Source: VAZQ01 sp034669045 (GTDB lineage Bacteria; Pseudomonadota; Alphaproteobacteria; Rhizobiales; Xanthobacteraceae). From it: a stretch of 64,000 nucleotides of DNA. The notes below the pieces were generated by a model. The model was not told the origin of the DNA, searched no databases, and saw nothing but the letters and a program-made list of their open reading frames with translations. The translations under genes and the position numbers were made by a program. Shown one piece after another: positions 22,816 through 31,185 of this stretch. Numbering within the stretch: position 1 is the stretch's first letter; each line of letters opens with the position of its first letter. Where the stretch lies: the NCBI GenBank assembly GCA_034669045.1, contig JAXDOD010000103.1, forward strand, positions 24,227 to 88,226, in the 5' to 3' direction.

Positions 22816-23859
22816 CTAAATCTCGATCCCCCGCCCGGCCGCGCGTGCCTTGTCGTGGGCGAGCTTGGCCAATGCCATGAAGCCGACGCCCTGGTCGGAA
22901 TTCTGCTTGAACACCGTGATCTCGTCGGGGGATTGCCGCCCCGAAGCCTTGCCGGCGACGAGTTGGCCGAGGTCGGCGATCTTGTCCCAGGAGGTGATCC
23001 CGTTTTCGACCGGCTCGAACAGGTCGGCCTGCTCGTCCATGATCGCCTGTGCCTTGAGCGTCGCGACCACGCGGTCGGCGCGCGCGATCACCGTATCGTC
23101 GAACTCGCGCCGCGGCCGCGGGACCGAGCCCTGCAGGAACACGCCCTTGTTGCTGGCGACGATCGAGGTGACGTGCTGGCCGGGCACCAGCCACTCGCCG
23201 AACAGCACCGGATCATTGCTGCCGGTGGCAAGGCAAATGAGGTCGGCGCCGCGCGCGGCCTCCTCCGCCGTCTCGACCGCGGCAATGCGCGCGCGCACCT
23301 GCGGCTGCATGCGCGCCACGAAGGCCGCGCGGTTGTCGGCGCTGCGGCTGTAGACGCGCACCTCCTCGATCGTCGGCCGGATGGCGAGCATGGCGATCAG
23401 GTGCCGGCGGGCCTGCCGGCCGGTGCCGTAGAGCGCCAGCACGCGGCAGTCCGGGCGCGCGAGGATGTCGGTGCCGACCGCGCCGGTGATCGGCGTCTCG
23501 GTGCCGAACCAGTCCGCCTCCGGCTCGTCGAACAGCGGCAGCGAGCCGACCACGATGCATTTGAGCTCCGCGGTCTCGCTGTCATAGGCGACATAGACCC
23601 GCTTGCCGGCCTTCTCGTATTGCTGCGCGCCGTCGCGGAAGCTGAAGCGCTCGACATGGATGAACATGCCGGCCACCTGCAGCCGGTGGCAGCCGCCCTG
23701 ATGCACGCTGACGCGGCGGTCCTCGTGCTGGATGCGCACGCGCGGGGCCGAATAGGCGGGCTTCTCACCCTGGTCACGGAAGCCGTCGCGCACCGCCGCG
23801 ATGGCTTCCTCGATCGAGATCAGGCCTTTGAGCTCCGCGGCCTTGATGAGCAGCGCCAT
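22816..23859 (-). CDS. Ornithine cyclodeaminase / mu-crystallin family protein
   Basis: 347 residues, NAD(P)-binding: VLALYGTGRQARRHLIAM (about 153-170) is the Rossmann GxGxxA-like motif, followed by EEVRVYSRSADNRAAF and ADLICLATGSNDPVLFGEWL. The N-terminal substrate region has RVRIQHEDRRVSVHQGGCHRLQ. Family members include ornithine cyclodeaminase, alanine dehydrogenase and ketimine reductases; the exact reaction is not clear. The start at 23859 has a GGGAGGA ribosome-binding site. No amino-acid biosynthesis genes flank it. Confidence 0.9.
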   Translation of the reverse strand: MALLIKAAELKGLISIEEAIAAVRDGFRDQGEKPAYSAPRVRIQHEDRRVSVHQGGCHRLQVAGMFIHVERFSFRDGAQQYEKAGKRVYVAYDSETAELKCIVVGSLPLFDEPEADWFGTETPITGAVGTDILARPDCRVLALYGTGRQARRHLIAMLAIRPTIEEVRVYSRSADNRAAFVARMQPQVRARIAAVETAEEAARGADLICLATGSNDPVLFGEWLVPGQHVTSIVASNKGVFLQGSVPRPRREFDDTVIARADRVVATLKAQAIMDEQADLFEPVENGITSWDKIADLGQLVAGKASGRQSPDEITVFKQNSDQGVGFMALAKLAHDKARAAGRGIEI

Positions 23860-23953
23860 GCCGTGTCCTCCCCGGCGCCGGCTTTCGGCGACGTCACGGA
23901 GGGCATATCATGCGGCGCGCGCCGCCGTCATTGCGGCGGCGGGAGCGCAGGTC

Positions 23954-24823
23954 TTACGGAACCTGGCCCGTCGTCGTCGAGGCGCGCAGCGACGCCGGCG
24001 CGACCACCTCGAAGCGGCTCGCTTGCACCACCAGATTGCCCAGCATGTTGGCGACCGACACGCGAAACGGCGCCAGCACGCGCGTGCCGGCGAGGGGGGC
24101 GAAGGCAATCTCGATCTCGCGGCCCTCGGAGAGATAGTTGACCAGCGAGCTCGACGCGCGATGGCCGGCGAGCGGCTGGAACGCGACGGCGCAGACCACG
24201 ATCGGCCCGGCGTAACCCTTGTAGCCTTTGTCCGCTTTCGCCACGTCCATGCGCTTGAAGGCGAGCTTGAGATCGTAGCGCCGCCGTCCGTCGAAGATCG
24301 GCAGCGTGCGCTGGCAGGCCGCTTCCGAGAGGCCGTTGCCGCCCTCGGCCGCCGGGACCAGCACGGCGGTCAAGGGATCGACGACGTTGCGGCGATGCGC
24401 ATCGGTCAGCGCCACGCGGTCGGGGCTCGGCGGCGGCGCGGACGCGGTGAGTTCCTTCACGCTGCCGTCCTCGAACGTCATCTTCACGGCCAGGGTGTCG
24501 TCATCGGACGTGGTGGTCGAGACGTAGCTTTCCGGCACCGGGCGCCCGTCCTTGACCGCGCCGCGGGCGGTCAGGGTGCCTTCGCCGCTGGTGAGCACCC
24601 GCATGACGCCGCTGGCGCGTCCGGTCATGGAGACCGCGTATTCGCCGTCGCCGATCTCGACGCTGGCGGTGACGTTGCCGATCGGGATGCGGGCGACCGA
24701 GATCGTGTAGCTCGCCTCGAGCTTGGCCTGAGCCTCGGCCCGATCGGCCGAGGCCGTGAATGCGACGGCGAGCAGCGAGGTCGCGGCCAGCATGGCGCGT
24801 CGGAGGGCGTGGAGCGGAAACAT
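23954..24823 (-). CDS. Exported DUF3108 protein
   Basis: 289 residues with a signal peptide (MFPLHALRRAMLAATSLLAVAFTASADRAEA). The mature beta-rich part begins LEASYTISVARIPIGNVTASVEI and contains GRASGVMRVLTSGEGTLTARG and VPAAEGGNGLSEAACQRTLPIFDGRRRYDL, the DUF3108 pattern. Expected in the periplasm; no biochemical function is established. The ribosome-binding site is AAGGAA. Confidence 0.85.
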   Translation of the reverse strand: MFPLHALRRAMLAATSLLAVAFTASADRAEAQAKLEASYTISVARIPIGNVTASVEIGDGEYAVSMTGRASGVMRVLTSGEGTLTARGAVKDGRPVPESYVSTTTSDDDTLAVKMTFEDGSVKELTASAPPPSPDRVALTDAHRRNVVDPLTAVLVPAAEGGNGLSEAACQRTLPIFDGRRRYDLKLAFKRMDVAKADKGYKGYAGPIVVCAVAFQPLAGHRASSSLVNYLSEGREIEIAFAPLAGTRVLAPFRVSVANMLGNLVVQASRFEVVAPASLRASTTTGQVP

Positions 24824-25088
24824 CGGCGATTTCCTTCGAGGGTCGGGGTCGTCGTATCGTCAGCGATAGCGGCTCAGGCGCTCAAGTCGCCGGCAATCGT
24901 GTCATGCGCAAGGCTGCACAAGGATTTGTCGCGCGTTATGTTTAATCGCGCCGGGTCGACGCCGCGGAGGTACGCGGACCCCGTCCGGCTCGTCGCGCGC
25001 GGCTGCGAAATATGGCATCAGAGGCGCCTTTCGTGTTGAATCGTGCGGCCGATTTCGTTGAACTGACACTCGCCCACCGGGATTCGAG

Positions 25089-25745
25089 ATGATCGCCAGG
25101 GACTGCGCAAATTGTGGGGAAGCGGTATCCAGCTTCGCCAAGACCTGCGCCCATTGCGGGGCGCCCAACAGGGCGTGGCTCGCCGCCGTCGCCATTGCGG
25201 CGTCGCTGGCGGTGCTGGTCGTGGCGGTCGCGATCGCGGCCCTGGTCGCGCTACGCGGAACGCCTCCGGCGCCGCAAGCCGGGACCGCATTGCCCGCGGC
25301 CGACGAAGAATATACCTGGCTCAAGACCGCCATGGACGAGTGCGACGCCGAGGCGTCCAAGACGGTGTCCACGCTCTTCTTCCTGGTCATCCCGCTGGCG
25401 TCGCCGTCGGACGATATCGGAACATGGCGGGCGAAATCCCTCAACGACATCGGCAACGCCATCCTGCTGCCGTCGGATGAAGCGCTTCCCGCCCTGCGCA
25501 GCCGCATGCTGAGCATTTCGACGCAGCAATACCTGTTCACGATCCGCGATGAAGAGACGAACACCATCTACAAATGGACCCCCTCGGCCGGCGTGAAGAA
25601 GTTCTCGACTCCGGACGCCGACGCGATCAACCGGTTCACGATCCAGTTCCAGTCCGGCGACAAGACCAGCGATGCCGAATGGGGCGCCGCCTTCGTCCGG
25701 CGCAAGGGCAACTGCTATTGGGTCAACGCGATTATCGGCAAATGA
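25089..25745 (+). CDS. Membrane-anchored zinc-ribbon protein
   Basis: 218 residues. The N-terminus carries CANCGE and CAHCGAPNR (Cys pairs at about 6/9 and 20/23), a small zinc ribbon facing the cytoplasm. One transmembrane helix follows at about 30-54, then an extracytoplasmic domain with YTWLKTAMDECDAEASKTVSTLFFLVIPL and a C-terminal RKGNCYWVNAIIGK. The domain is not recognised. Its 3' end overlaps the converging small gene at 25715-25978 by 31 bp. Confidence 0.75.
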   Translation: MIARDCANCGEAVSSFAKTCAHCGAPNRAWLAAVAIAASLAVLVVAVAIAALVALRGTPPAPQAGTALPAADEEYTWLKTAMDECDAEASKTVSTLFFLVIPLASPSDDIGTWRAKSLNDIGNAILLPSDEALPALRSRMLSISTQQYLFTIRDEETNTIYKWTPSAGVKKFSTPDADAINRFTIQFQSGDKTSDAEWGAAFVRRKGNCYWVNAIIGK

Positions 25746-25978
25746 GCAGCGGCCGGCGGCGGCCGCACAGTGCCGGCGTCGTCGCGCACGCAGAAGCGCA
25801 CCGGCGCCGACCGGTAGCGCAGGGCATACGGCCGCTCCAGATTGACCGCCGAGCCCGGAGCCACCAGCATCGCGCGGCAGGATGCCGCGACCTTGAGGTC
25901 GTCGGGCGAAATGAGCGGTGCCAGCACGGACGCCACCGCGACGCTGATGGCGAGCACGACCGAATGCCGGATGTCCAT
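25715..25978 (-). CDS. Small exported hypothetical protein
   Basis: 87 residues. The start MDIRHSVVLAISVAVASVLA looks like a signal or anchor segment and follows AAGGA at good spacing. The remainder has two or three Cys and a segment AVNLERPYALRYRSAPVRFC. It overlaps the end of the zinc-ribbon gene tail to tail. No family is known to me; the ribosome-binding site is the main support. Confidence 0.5.
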   Translation of the reverse strand: MDIRHSVVLAISVAVASVLAPLISPDDLKVAASCRAMLVAPGSAVNLERPYALRYRSAPVRFCVRDDAGTVRPPPAAAHLPIIALTQ

Positions 25979-26188
25979 GTGATTCCTTCGGCGGACTTGT
26001 GGGAGTCTCGATGCGCCGCCGCAACTCGATACCTATCAAAAAGCCATTAAGTCTCGTTTCGCGGCTTCTCTAAAATTGTCGCTTTCGACATCGCCAGATT
26101 GATGAAAATTGAGCGGTTCGCGTTATTGAAATGGCAGTGCGCGAGGGATTACCAAGCTGGCCTGTGAAATTGGAGCCGGTGGTTGCCC

Positions 26189-26680
26189 ATGCCGCTCAAG
26201 CACCTCGAGAAGCTGATCGAAGGCCTCGGCATCCTGGTGGTGGATGAGAGCGCGTATACGCGCAAGCTCACGCGCACGATGCTGATGACGCTGGGCGCGA
26301 AACTGATCTACGAGGCATCCGACGGCGTCGCCGCGCTCGACATCATCCGCAACACCAATCCGGACGTCCTGATCCTCGATTGGGAGCTGCCGGTGCTCAA
26401 CGGCCCGCAGGTGATGCGCATCGTGCGGTCGCCCGAGGTGTTTCCGAAACCGCATCTGCCGATCATCATGCTGACCGCCTGTGCGCAGCGTGCGCATGTC
26501 AACGAAGCGATCCGGCTCGGCGTGCACGAATTCCTGCTCAAGCCGACGTCGCCCGGCGCCTTGCGCGACCGGCTGGTGTCGATCCTGGTCAAGCCGCGTC
26601 CGATGGTACAGATCGGCAAGCACTATGTGCCGACGCCGCGGCGCATGCTGGCTTCGGCCGATATGATGCGCGCCGCCTGA
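26189..26680 (+). CDS. Single-domain response regulator (CheY-like)
   Basis: 163 residues. The receiver domain covers about 12-135: acidic pair in ILVVDESAYTRK, phosphoacceptor Asp in PDVLILDWELPVLNG, Thr in IIMLTACA, Lys in HEFLLKPTSP. There is no output domain; a basic tail of about 30 residues follows (PTPRRMLASADMMRAA). It may act by protein contact in a phosphorelay. No histidine kinase is adjacent. A TTG two codons upstream at 26183 is an alternative start with slightly better ribosome-binding site spacing. Confidence 0.88.
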   Translation: MPLKHLEKLIEGLGILVVDESAYTRKLTRTMLMTLGAKLIYEASDGVAALDIIRNTNPDVLILDWELPVLNGPQVMRIVRSPEVFPKPHLPIIMLTACAQRAHVNEAIRLGVHEFLLKPTSPGALRDRLVSILVKPRPMVQIGKHYVPTPRRMLASADMMRAA

Positions 26681-26691
26681 GCCGAGGTCGG

Positions 26692-27597
26692 CTATCTCGC
26701 GCCCGATTCCCACCACAGCAGGAACAGGCCCGACGCGACCACGATCGCCGAGCCGACGACGAGCTCGACCGTCGGAACGTCGCCCCACACCACGAATCCG
26801 AGCAGCGCCGCCCATACCAGCATGAGGTAGAAGAACGGCGTCACCGCCGATGCGGGCGCAAGATGCAGCGAGCGGGTCCACCAGTATTGCCCGACGCCGT
26901 TGGTGACGCCGTTGAGCGCCATCAGGCCGGCATCGCTCCAGGTCGGCGCCGCGACCCCGAGCGGTAGCAGGCAGGCAAAGCACAGGCTGATCATCACGAG
27001 CTGATAGAGCGTCAGCGTCTCCGCCGATTCCGTTGCCGTCATCCCGCGCACGCCGGCCGTCACCGATCCGTAGATCACGGCGTTGGCCAAGGCGAACATG
27101 GCGCCGACCTGCAGCGAATCCACGCCCGGATGGGTGCAGATCAGCACGCCCAGGAAGCCGGTGCCGAGCGCGACCCAGCGCGCCACGCCGACCATCTCCT
27201 TGAGGAGCAGCATCGAGACAAGCGCGGTGAACAGCGGGGCCGAGAAATTGATCGCGATGGCGCCGGCGAGCGACATCAGGCTGAAGGCGATGACGAGAAA
27301 CGTCTGCGACACGAACTGCGCGAACGAACGCATGGCATGGTGGTGCAGCCGCTGCGTCTCGAACACCGCAAGGCCGGTGCGCGGCAGGATGATGATGGCG
27401 CAGACGACCAGCGAAAGCATCGAGCGGCTAAACAGCACCTCTCCGATCGGATAGGTCGCGACCAGCCATTTCGTGATCGCGCTCGAGACCGCGAACACCA
27501 GGGTCGAGCCGACCATGTAGCCGATGCCCAGGAGGACGTGCTCCCGCCGCGCCATCGGGTCCGGCAGGCGCCAGCGCGGGCTGCTCGCTTGGCTCAC
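26692..27597 (-). CDS. DMT-family (EamA) transporter
   Basis: About 300 residues with ten hydrophobic segments in two EamA repeats (for example GIGYMVGSTLVFAVSSAITKW and LTLYQLVMISLCFACLLPLG). Drug/metabolite transporters of this type often export amino acids or metabolites; the substrate is unknown. The start is taken as GTG at 27597 behind GAGAGA; ATG at 27555 (MARREHVLL) is the alternative. It converges on the response-regulator gene with 11 bp between. Confidence 0.87.
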   Translation of the reverse strand: MSQASSPRWRLPDPMARREHVLLGIGYMVGSTLVFAVSSAITKWLVATYPIGEVLFSRSMLSLVVCAIIILPRTGLAVFETQRLHHHAMRSFAQFVSQTFLVIAFSLMSLAGAIAINFSAPLFTALVSMLLLKEMVGVARWVALGTGFLGVLICTHPGVDSLQVGAMFALANAVIYGSVTAGVRGMTATESAETLTLYQLVMISLCFACLLPLGVAAPTWSDAGLMALNGVTNGVGQYWWTRSLHLAPASAVTPFFYLMLVWAALLGFVVWGDVPTVELVVGSAIVVASGLFLLWWESGAR

Positions 27598-27835
27598 TCG
27601 ATCTCTCTCGCCGTGGCCGGCGCGCGCAGGCCGCGGCCGAGCCGGCGCGACATTGCCGCCGCGCACGGGAATTTGGCAACCCGCGGCGCGGCAGGGCCGC
27701 CATGCCGCCGCGCACCGGCGCGGGTGACGCAATCAGTCCTGGCGGCGCGCGCTGCTCCAGTCTCTGCGCACGGCGTTTGCGAACGGCTCGCGGCGTGCGT
27801 GGTAGACTGTCTGCTCAAGCTCGAGGGGAGGCCGG

Positions 27836-28421
27836 ATGCGCAAGGTCGAAGTGATCAGCCGCAAGCGCGTGTTCGACGATTTCTTCAAGATCGACGAAGC
27901 GCTGCTGCGCTACGAGCGCTATGACGGGACCATGAGCCCGGTGGTGCGGCGCCTGTGCTTCGAGCGCGGCGACTCGGCCGCGGCGCTGCTCGTGAACGTG
28001 CAGCGACGGTGCGTCCATCTCACGGAGCAGTTCAAATATCCGGCCCTCGAGAAGGCGGGCGGCTGGCTTCCCGACCTGGTCGCCGGAATGATCGAGGCAG
28101 GCGAGACGCCGGAAGCCGCGATCAGGCGAGATCGCGGAGGAGGCGGGGTTCGAGGCCGCCACGCTCGAGCCGATCGCCAGCGTGTTCGTCTCGCCGGGCG
28201 GATCGAGCGAGCGCATCTTCCTGTTCTGCGCGCGCGTCACCGATGCCGCGCGCAAGTCCGCGGGCGGCGGTGTCGCGGGCGAAGCCGAGGACATCAAGGT
28301 GCTGGAATGGCCGATCGACGCGTACCTGGCCAAGGTCGCGGCCGGCGAACTGCCGGATGCGAAGCTCCTCATCGCCGGCTACTGGCTCAAGGACAACCTC
28401 GCGCGGCTCATCCGGGCATGA
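27836..28421 (+). pseudogene. Nudix hydrolase (YffH/NudK-like), frameshifted
   Basis: The reading frame from 27836 (MRKVEVISRKRVFDDFFKID) matches the YffH/AdpP group of nucleoside diphosphate-sugar pyrophosphatases up to GMIEAGETPEAAIRR, the first half of the Nudix box. At 28127 the frame breaks. The second half of the box (EIAEEAGFEA) and the rest of the protein (ending YWLKDNLARLIRA) continue in the frame starting at 28128. Restoring two bases gives an intact G-x5-E-x7-REUxEExGU box and a protein of about 195 residues, normal for the family. The ribosome-binding site GGGGAGG is intact. It is either a recent inactivation or a sequencing error. Confidence 0.85.
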
Positions 28422-28442
28422 ACCGTCGCGACCGTGCCGCGG

Positions 28443-28952
28443 CTACTTCAGATTGCTATTCGGCGGCGGATTGCTGCTCGGCGGGGGCGGCGGCGGATCG
28501 CCGAGCGGGTCGCCGGGGACCGCCCAGGATGGCGTCGGGGGAGCGCGTATCCGCGCGCCGGTCGGACCCGGCATTCCAGCAGGCATGCCGCCCGCCATCC
28601 CGGGAAGCTCCGGCCGCCGCGGCATATCCGGAAATTGCTGGGCCGGCTGCGGCATGGCGTGCTGCTGATCAGGCGCGGTGGTCTTGGCCGCCATGACCGC
28701 CGTCAGGATGGTCCGGTTCGACTCCATGAGCTGCTGGCTGATCTTGCCGGGGAGCTCCGCAAGCGCCGTTTCGAGCCGTCCGATGCGCTCTTCCAGGCGG
28801 ACGATCTTGTCCTCGGTGCGATCCATCCGCGCCATCAAGGTGGTGAACCCGGCGAAGGCGCCAAACGCGGTCACCACCAACGCCGCCAACGCCAGCGTGA
28901 TAGCCACGGCCCAACCGACCTGCGCCCGTTGGTTATTCGGAGTGCTGTCCAT
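28443..28952 (-). CDS. Membrane-anchored coiled-coil, proline-rich hypothetical protein
   Basis: 169 residues from MDSTPNNQRAQVGW. One transmembrane helix (about 12-36) is followed by a coiled coil (MDRTEDKIVRLEERIGRLETALAELPGKI, about 43-72) and a long Pro/Gly/Met-rich tail ending in PPPPPPSSNPPPNSN. The likely topology is a short inside N-terminus and a periplasmic coiled coil. No family is recognised. Longer upstream starts would include the 18-bp tandem repeat region and are unlikely. Confidence 0.6.
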   Translation of the reverse strand: MDSTPNNQRAQVGWAVAITLALAALVVTAFGAFAGFTTLMARMDRTEDKIVRLEERIGRLETALAELPGKISQQLMESNRTILTAVMAAKTTAPDQQHAMPQPAQQFPDMPRRPELPGMAGGMPAGMPGPTGARIRAPPTPSWAVPGDPLGDPPPPPPSSNPPPNSNLK

Positions 28953-28995
28953 GAGCTCATTTGAGCACGGAACCGCGGCCGTCTCAACGGCTGGA

Positions 28996-29031
28996 TTGCA
29001 GGTTCTGCGGTCGTTGCAGGTTCTGCGGTCG
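28996..29031. repeat. Two tandem 18-bp units
   Basis: The unit ttgcaggttctgcggtcg is repeated exactly twice (28996-29013, 29014-29031), about 130 bp from the CCA end of the tRNA-Arg gene. It is a small minisatellite and may come from slippage. Confidence 0.7.
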
Positions 29032-29158
29032 TTGGAGGCGCGATTGCGGCAAAACTCGGGCTCCACGGTCCGGGAGTAGACCGGCTTGCATCCGTTTCAG
29101 AGTCGTGGACAGCGCCGCCGCCGATCCGGTTCGGAGGTCTCATCTGAAGGGAAAATTT

Positions 29159-29235
<77 letters not shown>

Positions 29236-29456
29236 TTTCCAGGTCTAGATAACCGAACGGTGCCGCAGCGGCAACGGCGCCGGATGTCCTGGCCGGCCGC
29301 GCGGCCCGGGACCCGCCGGCCGGGCTTGGGCCACCGGCCGATTGCGGATCATTTGCCGGCAGAATTGAACCTTTTGCACAGCCCTCACGACTAAACGCAT
29401 GGACAGCAGTGTCCACGGACCGGCGCGCCTCGACGCCAGCCGGGTGGTTGGTGGTC

Positions 29457-29810
29457 ATGTACAAGACATTCGCGGGTCTCACCGTCGTCGCCCTGGCGGT
29501 CGCAATACTGACCGCGATTGCGGGTTACGCCTCGCAAGGCGACCCGAGGCCGGTCCCGGCCGCCGTCAACGGCGCCCCCCTCGACCTCAAGCCCGGCGCC
29601 ATGTCCTGCCTGCAGGAGAAGTGGCCCTACGGGTGCCAATGGCGTGACGTCTCCGCTGCAGGCGCGGAGCGCTTTCGTGCCGCCAGCCGCCGCGGCCAGT
29701 TCTCGACCCGCTGGAACGCGCTCCTGACCAAGCGAAGCGTGCTGGTGACCAAGCGCAATGCGCTCCTCGCCAAGAAGAAGCGCACCATCGCGATGACCAC
29801 GTCGCGCTGA
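29457..29810 (+). CDS. Small membrane/exported basic protein
   Basis: 117 residues from MYKTFAGLTVVALAVAILTAIAG, a single hydrophobic N-terminal segment. The rest has two Cys (SCLQEKWPYGCQW) and a strongly basic C-terminal part with the imperfect repeats LTKRSVLVTKRNALLAKKKR. No clear ribosome-binding site is seen, only GGTGG. Unknown function; a secreted or anchored protein is likely. Confidence 0.55.
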   Translation: MYKTFAGLTVVALAVAILTAIAGYASQGDPRPVPAAVNGAPLDLKPGAMSCLQEKWPYGCQWRDVSAAGAERFRAASRRGQFSTRWNALLTKRSVLVTKRNALLAKKKRTIAMTTSR

Positions 29811-29927
29811 GCGCGGCGCGCGCTCGATCTCGGGCCATCCCGGCTGTGCAGGCGCGACCCGCGCCGGCATCCTTTCGCGCCTGCCGTCCGGCGTTCTATA
29901 AATGGGTTCGCGCCGAAGGAGCCGCCC

Positions 29928-31148
29928 ATGCCGAAAGCCGTCGCCAAGCACGCGAAGAAGCCTGCGGCGCCGCCGGCGGAGCCTGGATTCGACTGGCAGG
30001 ACCCGCTCGATCTGGAGGGCGAGCTTTCGGTGGACGAGCGCATGGTGCGCGACACCGCGCGCGCCTATGCGCAGGACAAGCTGTTTCCGCGCGTGCTCAC
30101 CGCCTACCGCGAGGAACGCTACGACCCCGAGATCGTCATCGAGATGGGGGCACTCGGCCTCCTCGGCTCGACCCTGCCGGAAGACTATGGCGGCTCCGGG
30201 CTCGGCCACGTCGCCTATGGCCTGATCACGCGCGAGATCGAGCGCGTCGATTCCGGCTACCGCTCGCTGATGTCGGTGCAGTCCTCGCTGGTGATGTATC
30301 CGATCTTCGCCTACGGCAGCGAGGCGCAGCGGCGCAAATACCTGCCCAAGCTCGCCAAAGGCGAACTGGTCGGCTGCTTTGGCCTGACCGAGCCCGACCA
30401 CGGCTCCGACCCGGGCTCGATGAAGACGCGCGCCGAGAAGGTGGCCGGCGGCTACCGTCTCACCGGCAGCAAGATGTGGATCTCGAACGCGCCGGTCGCC
30501 GACCTTGCGATCGTGTGGGCGAAGCTCGACGGAAAGATCCGCGGCTTCGTCGTCGAACGCGGCATCGAGGGATTCTCGACCCCGCGGATCGAGGGCAAGC
30601 TCTCGCTGCGCACCTCGGTCACCGGCGAGATCGTGCTCGAAGACGCAGTCGTGCCGGAGGCAAATCTCCTCCCCAATGTCGAGGGGCTCTCGGGCCCGTT
30701 CGGCTGCCTCAACAGCGCGCGCTACGGCATCGTCTGGGGCGCCATGGGCGCCGCCGAGTTCTGCTGGCACCGGGCCCGGCAATACGTGCTCGACCGCAAG
30801 CAGTTCGGCCGGCCGCTCGCCGCCAATCAGCTCGTGCAGAAGAAGCTCGCCGATATGCAGACCGAGATCGCGCTCGGCCTGCACGCGGCCTTGCGTCTCG
30901 GACGCTTGATGGAGGACGGCAGGGCGCCGCCGCCCGCGATCTCGCTGATGAAACGCAACAACTGCGGCAAGGCGCTCGATATTGCGCGCATGGCCCGCGA
31001 CATGCACGGCGGCAACGGGATTTCCGACGAGTTCCACGTCATGCGCGTGCTCTCGAATCTCGAGACGGTGAACACCTATGAGGGCACGCACGATATCCAC
31101 GCGCTGATCCTCGGCCGCGCGCAGACCGGGATCCAGGCTTTTTTCTAG
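29928..31148 (+). CDS. gcdH: Glutaryl-CoA dehydrogenase
   Basis: FAD enzyme of the acyl-CoA dehydrogenase family that oxidises and decarboxylates glutaryl-CoA to crotonyl-CoA in lysine, tryptophan and aromatic breakdown. 406 residues. GCFGLTEPDHGSDPGSM, GSKMWISNAPVADL and the catalytic-base region NTYEGTHDIHALILGRA match GcdH more than other acyl-CoA dehydrogenases. A basic, Ala/Pro-rich N-terminus (MPKAVAKHAKKPAAPP) precedes the core. The ribosome-binding site is AAGGAG. No partner pathway genes are adjacent. Confidence 0.94.
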   Translation: MPKAVAKHAKKPAAPPAEPGFDWQDPLDLEGELSVDERMVRDTARAYAQDKLFPRVLTAYREERYDPEIVIEMGALGLLGSTLPEDYGGSGLGHVAYGLITREIERVDSGYRSLMSVQSSLVMYPIFAYGSEAQRRKYLPKLAKGELVGCFGLTEPDHGSDPGSMKTRAEKVAGGYRLTGSKMWISNAPVADLAIVWAKLDGKIRGFVVERGIEGFSTPRIEGKLSLRTSVTGEIVLEDAVVPEANLLPNVEGLSGPFGCLNSARYGIVWGAMGAAEFCWHRARQYVLDRKQFGRPLAANQLVQKKLADMQTEIALGLHAALRLGRLMEDGRAPPPAISLMKRNNCGKALDIARMARDMHGGNGISDEFHVMRVLSNLETVNTYEGTHDIHALILGRAQTGIQAFF

Positions 31149-31166
31149 AGCACGTTCGGTTGGTTT
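31147..31166. repeat. Short copy of the gcacgttcgg element
   Basis: ctagagcacgttcggttgg at the end of gcdH shares its core with the arm of the palindrome at 11431-11471 (reverse strand ctagggcacgttcgg). It overlaps the gcdH stop codon and lies in the 37-bp gap between converging genes. Confidence 0.45.
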
Positions 31167-31185
31167 GCGGCGCCATGGCGCGCGA

